This document shows, piece after piece, positions 45,593 to 46,942 of a stretch of DNA of 46,942 nt. Position 1 is the stretch's first letter; each line of letters opens with the position of its first letter. Source of the stretch: Clostridiales bacterium (lineage in GTDB: Bacteria > Bacillota > Clostridia > Lachnospirales > Lachnospiraceae); the NCBI GenBank assembly GCA_012839085.1, contig DUNZ01000075.1:1-46942 (forward strand), read 5' to 3'. Below the pieces are notes generated by a model, which saw nothing but the letters and a program-made list of their open reading frames with translations, had not been told where the DNA came from and made no database searches. Position numbers and translations under genes: made by a program.

Positions 45593-46942
45593 ATGGCATT
45601 TCATAATTCAATGGATATGTTTAAACATTCGATCACATCTTGTTGTAACTTCAAAGGTGCTCTCATCACACTAGATAATAAATACAGAATCATCCATATG
45701 AATAAAGAAGCCGAACTTCTTGTAAATAAAGACACAGCTTCGGTAAAAGGTAAAAGTTATAAAAGTATTTTCACCACCAGTGGTTACCGTTCTATGTATC
45801 GACTTCATAGTTATATGCGAATGGTAGGTAGACAGCATGTAACTCTAAATTTAAATCCCTGTGAGATATATTTTGTTGATAGGAAAACCTACGAAAAGAA
45901 AAATCTTACGCTTGCTCCTGCTTTCTTAGCAGGGGGAAGCGTTATTGGCATAAATATTTTTATAAGCTGTCAATTAGATCTGGAGCATAGGGCTTTGAGG
46001 CGATGTAATCGTTCTGGTTGTCACAATTGTTATTATATTGATGAAATACCCAGTGGTGTTTGGATTCTTGATAATGAACTTCGCTTACAATACATCAATA
46101 AAATGCTATTACAATTTACGGGAGAAACCTTTGAAAGCTTATCTGGGGATGGTTGGTATAAAATTTTGCATCCAGAGGATGTGGAGTTATTAAGGGAGGA
46201 AACCTTAGGCGGAATCTTACGAAGGGGATATGTTTTACATGAGATACGCCTACTAAGGTATGATGGGGTTTATCGGAATTGTAGAGTCTTAGGCACAATA
46301 CATTTGGATACTAAGAGAAATGTTGCAGGAGTGATAGGAGTTCTTTCAGATATTAGTGAACAGAAAGATGCAGAGAAAAAAGTCTTTCGTGGACAAACAA
46401 AATATCGCTCCCTCTTTAATAATATGGAAAGTGGTTATGCATATTTTAAAATAATATATAACGATCATGGTGAAGTTGTTGATTTAATATTTCTAGAGAC
46501 AAATTGCGAATATGAAAGATTAGCAGAACAAAACCAAGAAAATTTTATTGGAAAATCCATTAAAGAGTTCTACTTAGATAAAAGTGATGAGTTCTTGGCA
46601 TACATCAATGAAAATCTCCATAGGCTTTTGAAAGGGCAAACCTTAAAAATTGAGGAATATTATGAAGAAGTACATAAAAAATGGTGTCGGTTTATTATTT
46701 ATACAATTGAAAGCAATCGACTCGTTCTTATTGCTACAGATATTAGCTATTTGAGAAAGCCAATCAGGGAAAAAGTGAATTTTTAGCAGAAATGAGCCAT
46801 GAAATACGGACACCAATCAACGGCATTGTGGGAATGATTGATTTAACTTTGATGTCTGATTTGACAAAAGAGCAAAAGGAAAAGTTAAAGATAGCCAAAT
46901 CCAGTGCCAATTCATTAATAAGAATCATTAATGAGATCTTGG
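45593..46942 (+). pseudogene. PAS-domain sensor histidine kinase, frameshifted, partial at window end
   Basis: The first frame (397 residues to 46786) has three PAS-type domains: about 20-60 (ALITLDNKYRIIHMNKEAEL), 145-265 (SGVWILDNELRLQYINKM, then DISEQKDAEK) and 268-390 (LFNNMESGYAYF, ending ATDIS). A CNRSGCHNC cluster precedes the second PAS domain. It stops at 46786, but the -1 frame continues from about 46755 as [20 protein letters not shown], the HisKA phosphorylation box, and stays open to the window end. The linker between the two is also shorter than usual, so a deletion with a frameshift is likely. An assembly error is possible. The kinase's ATPase domain lies outside the window. 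Confidence 0.75.

Overview
The window looks like a chromosomal segment of a low-GC Gram-positive anaerobe of the class Clostridia, most likely the family Lachnospiraceae. The basis is AT-rich DNA, strong GGAGG ribosome sites, rho-independent terminators, the gene order recJ-apt-rel-MBL hydrolase-hemZ-hisS, a DUF3793 protein, DegV, and carbohydrate ABC systems without their own ATPase. The family call is inference; no rRNA or other species marker is present.

Layout. 1-5.9 kb: a decayed chemoreceptor fragment, a hemerythrin-like and a cupin protein, a Y-family polymerase/YolD pair and a MATE exporter. 6.1-14.4 kb: a probable operon of two CUT1 permeases, a lipoprotein solute-binding protein, a 610-residue protein of unrecognised family, a 70-residue zinc-ribbon protein, a GH53 endo-galactanase without signal peptide and a LacI regulator. 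14.5-16.9 kb: a frameshifted lipoprotein gene and an FGGY kinase resembling L-ribulokinases. The likely logic is import of arabinogalactan-type oligosaccharides, cytoplasmic cleavage and phosphorylation of the arabinose part.

17.3-18.2 kb holds a dapA-type gene. 18.7-25.9 kb is a second sugar locus: AraC, LacI and a convergent AraC regulator, then solute-binding protein, two permeases and a YesL-type membrane protein. A dCache-type chemoreceptor (26.1-28.4 kb) follows. 28.5-36.2 kb is mixed: DUF3793 protein, MATE exporter, ZIP metal transporter, short-type ArgC, Ogt, oligoendopeptidase F and DegV. 36.5-45.5 kb is the housekeeping run recJ, apt, rel, MBL hydrolase, hemZ, hisS. The window ends in a PAS sensor histidine kinase with a frameshift before its HisKA domain.

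Two things stand out. First, the 6-14 kb operon encodes a fully cytoplasmic galactan-oligosaccharide route with an unrecognised 610-residue, probably carbohydrate-active protein translationally coupled to a zinc ribbon. Second, at least eight intergenic regions carry short degenerate tandem arrays, each with its own unit (about 14, 15, 15-16, 17, 18, 22, 29 and 90 bp); two of them include the last codons of the adjacent gene, which suggests they were seeded from gene 3' ends. No tRNA, rRNA, CRISPR array or intact transposase gene was seen.
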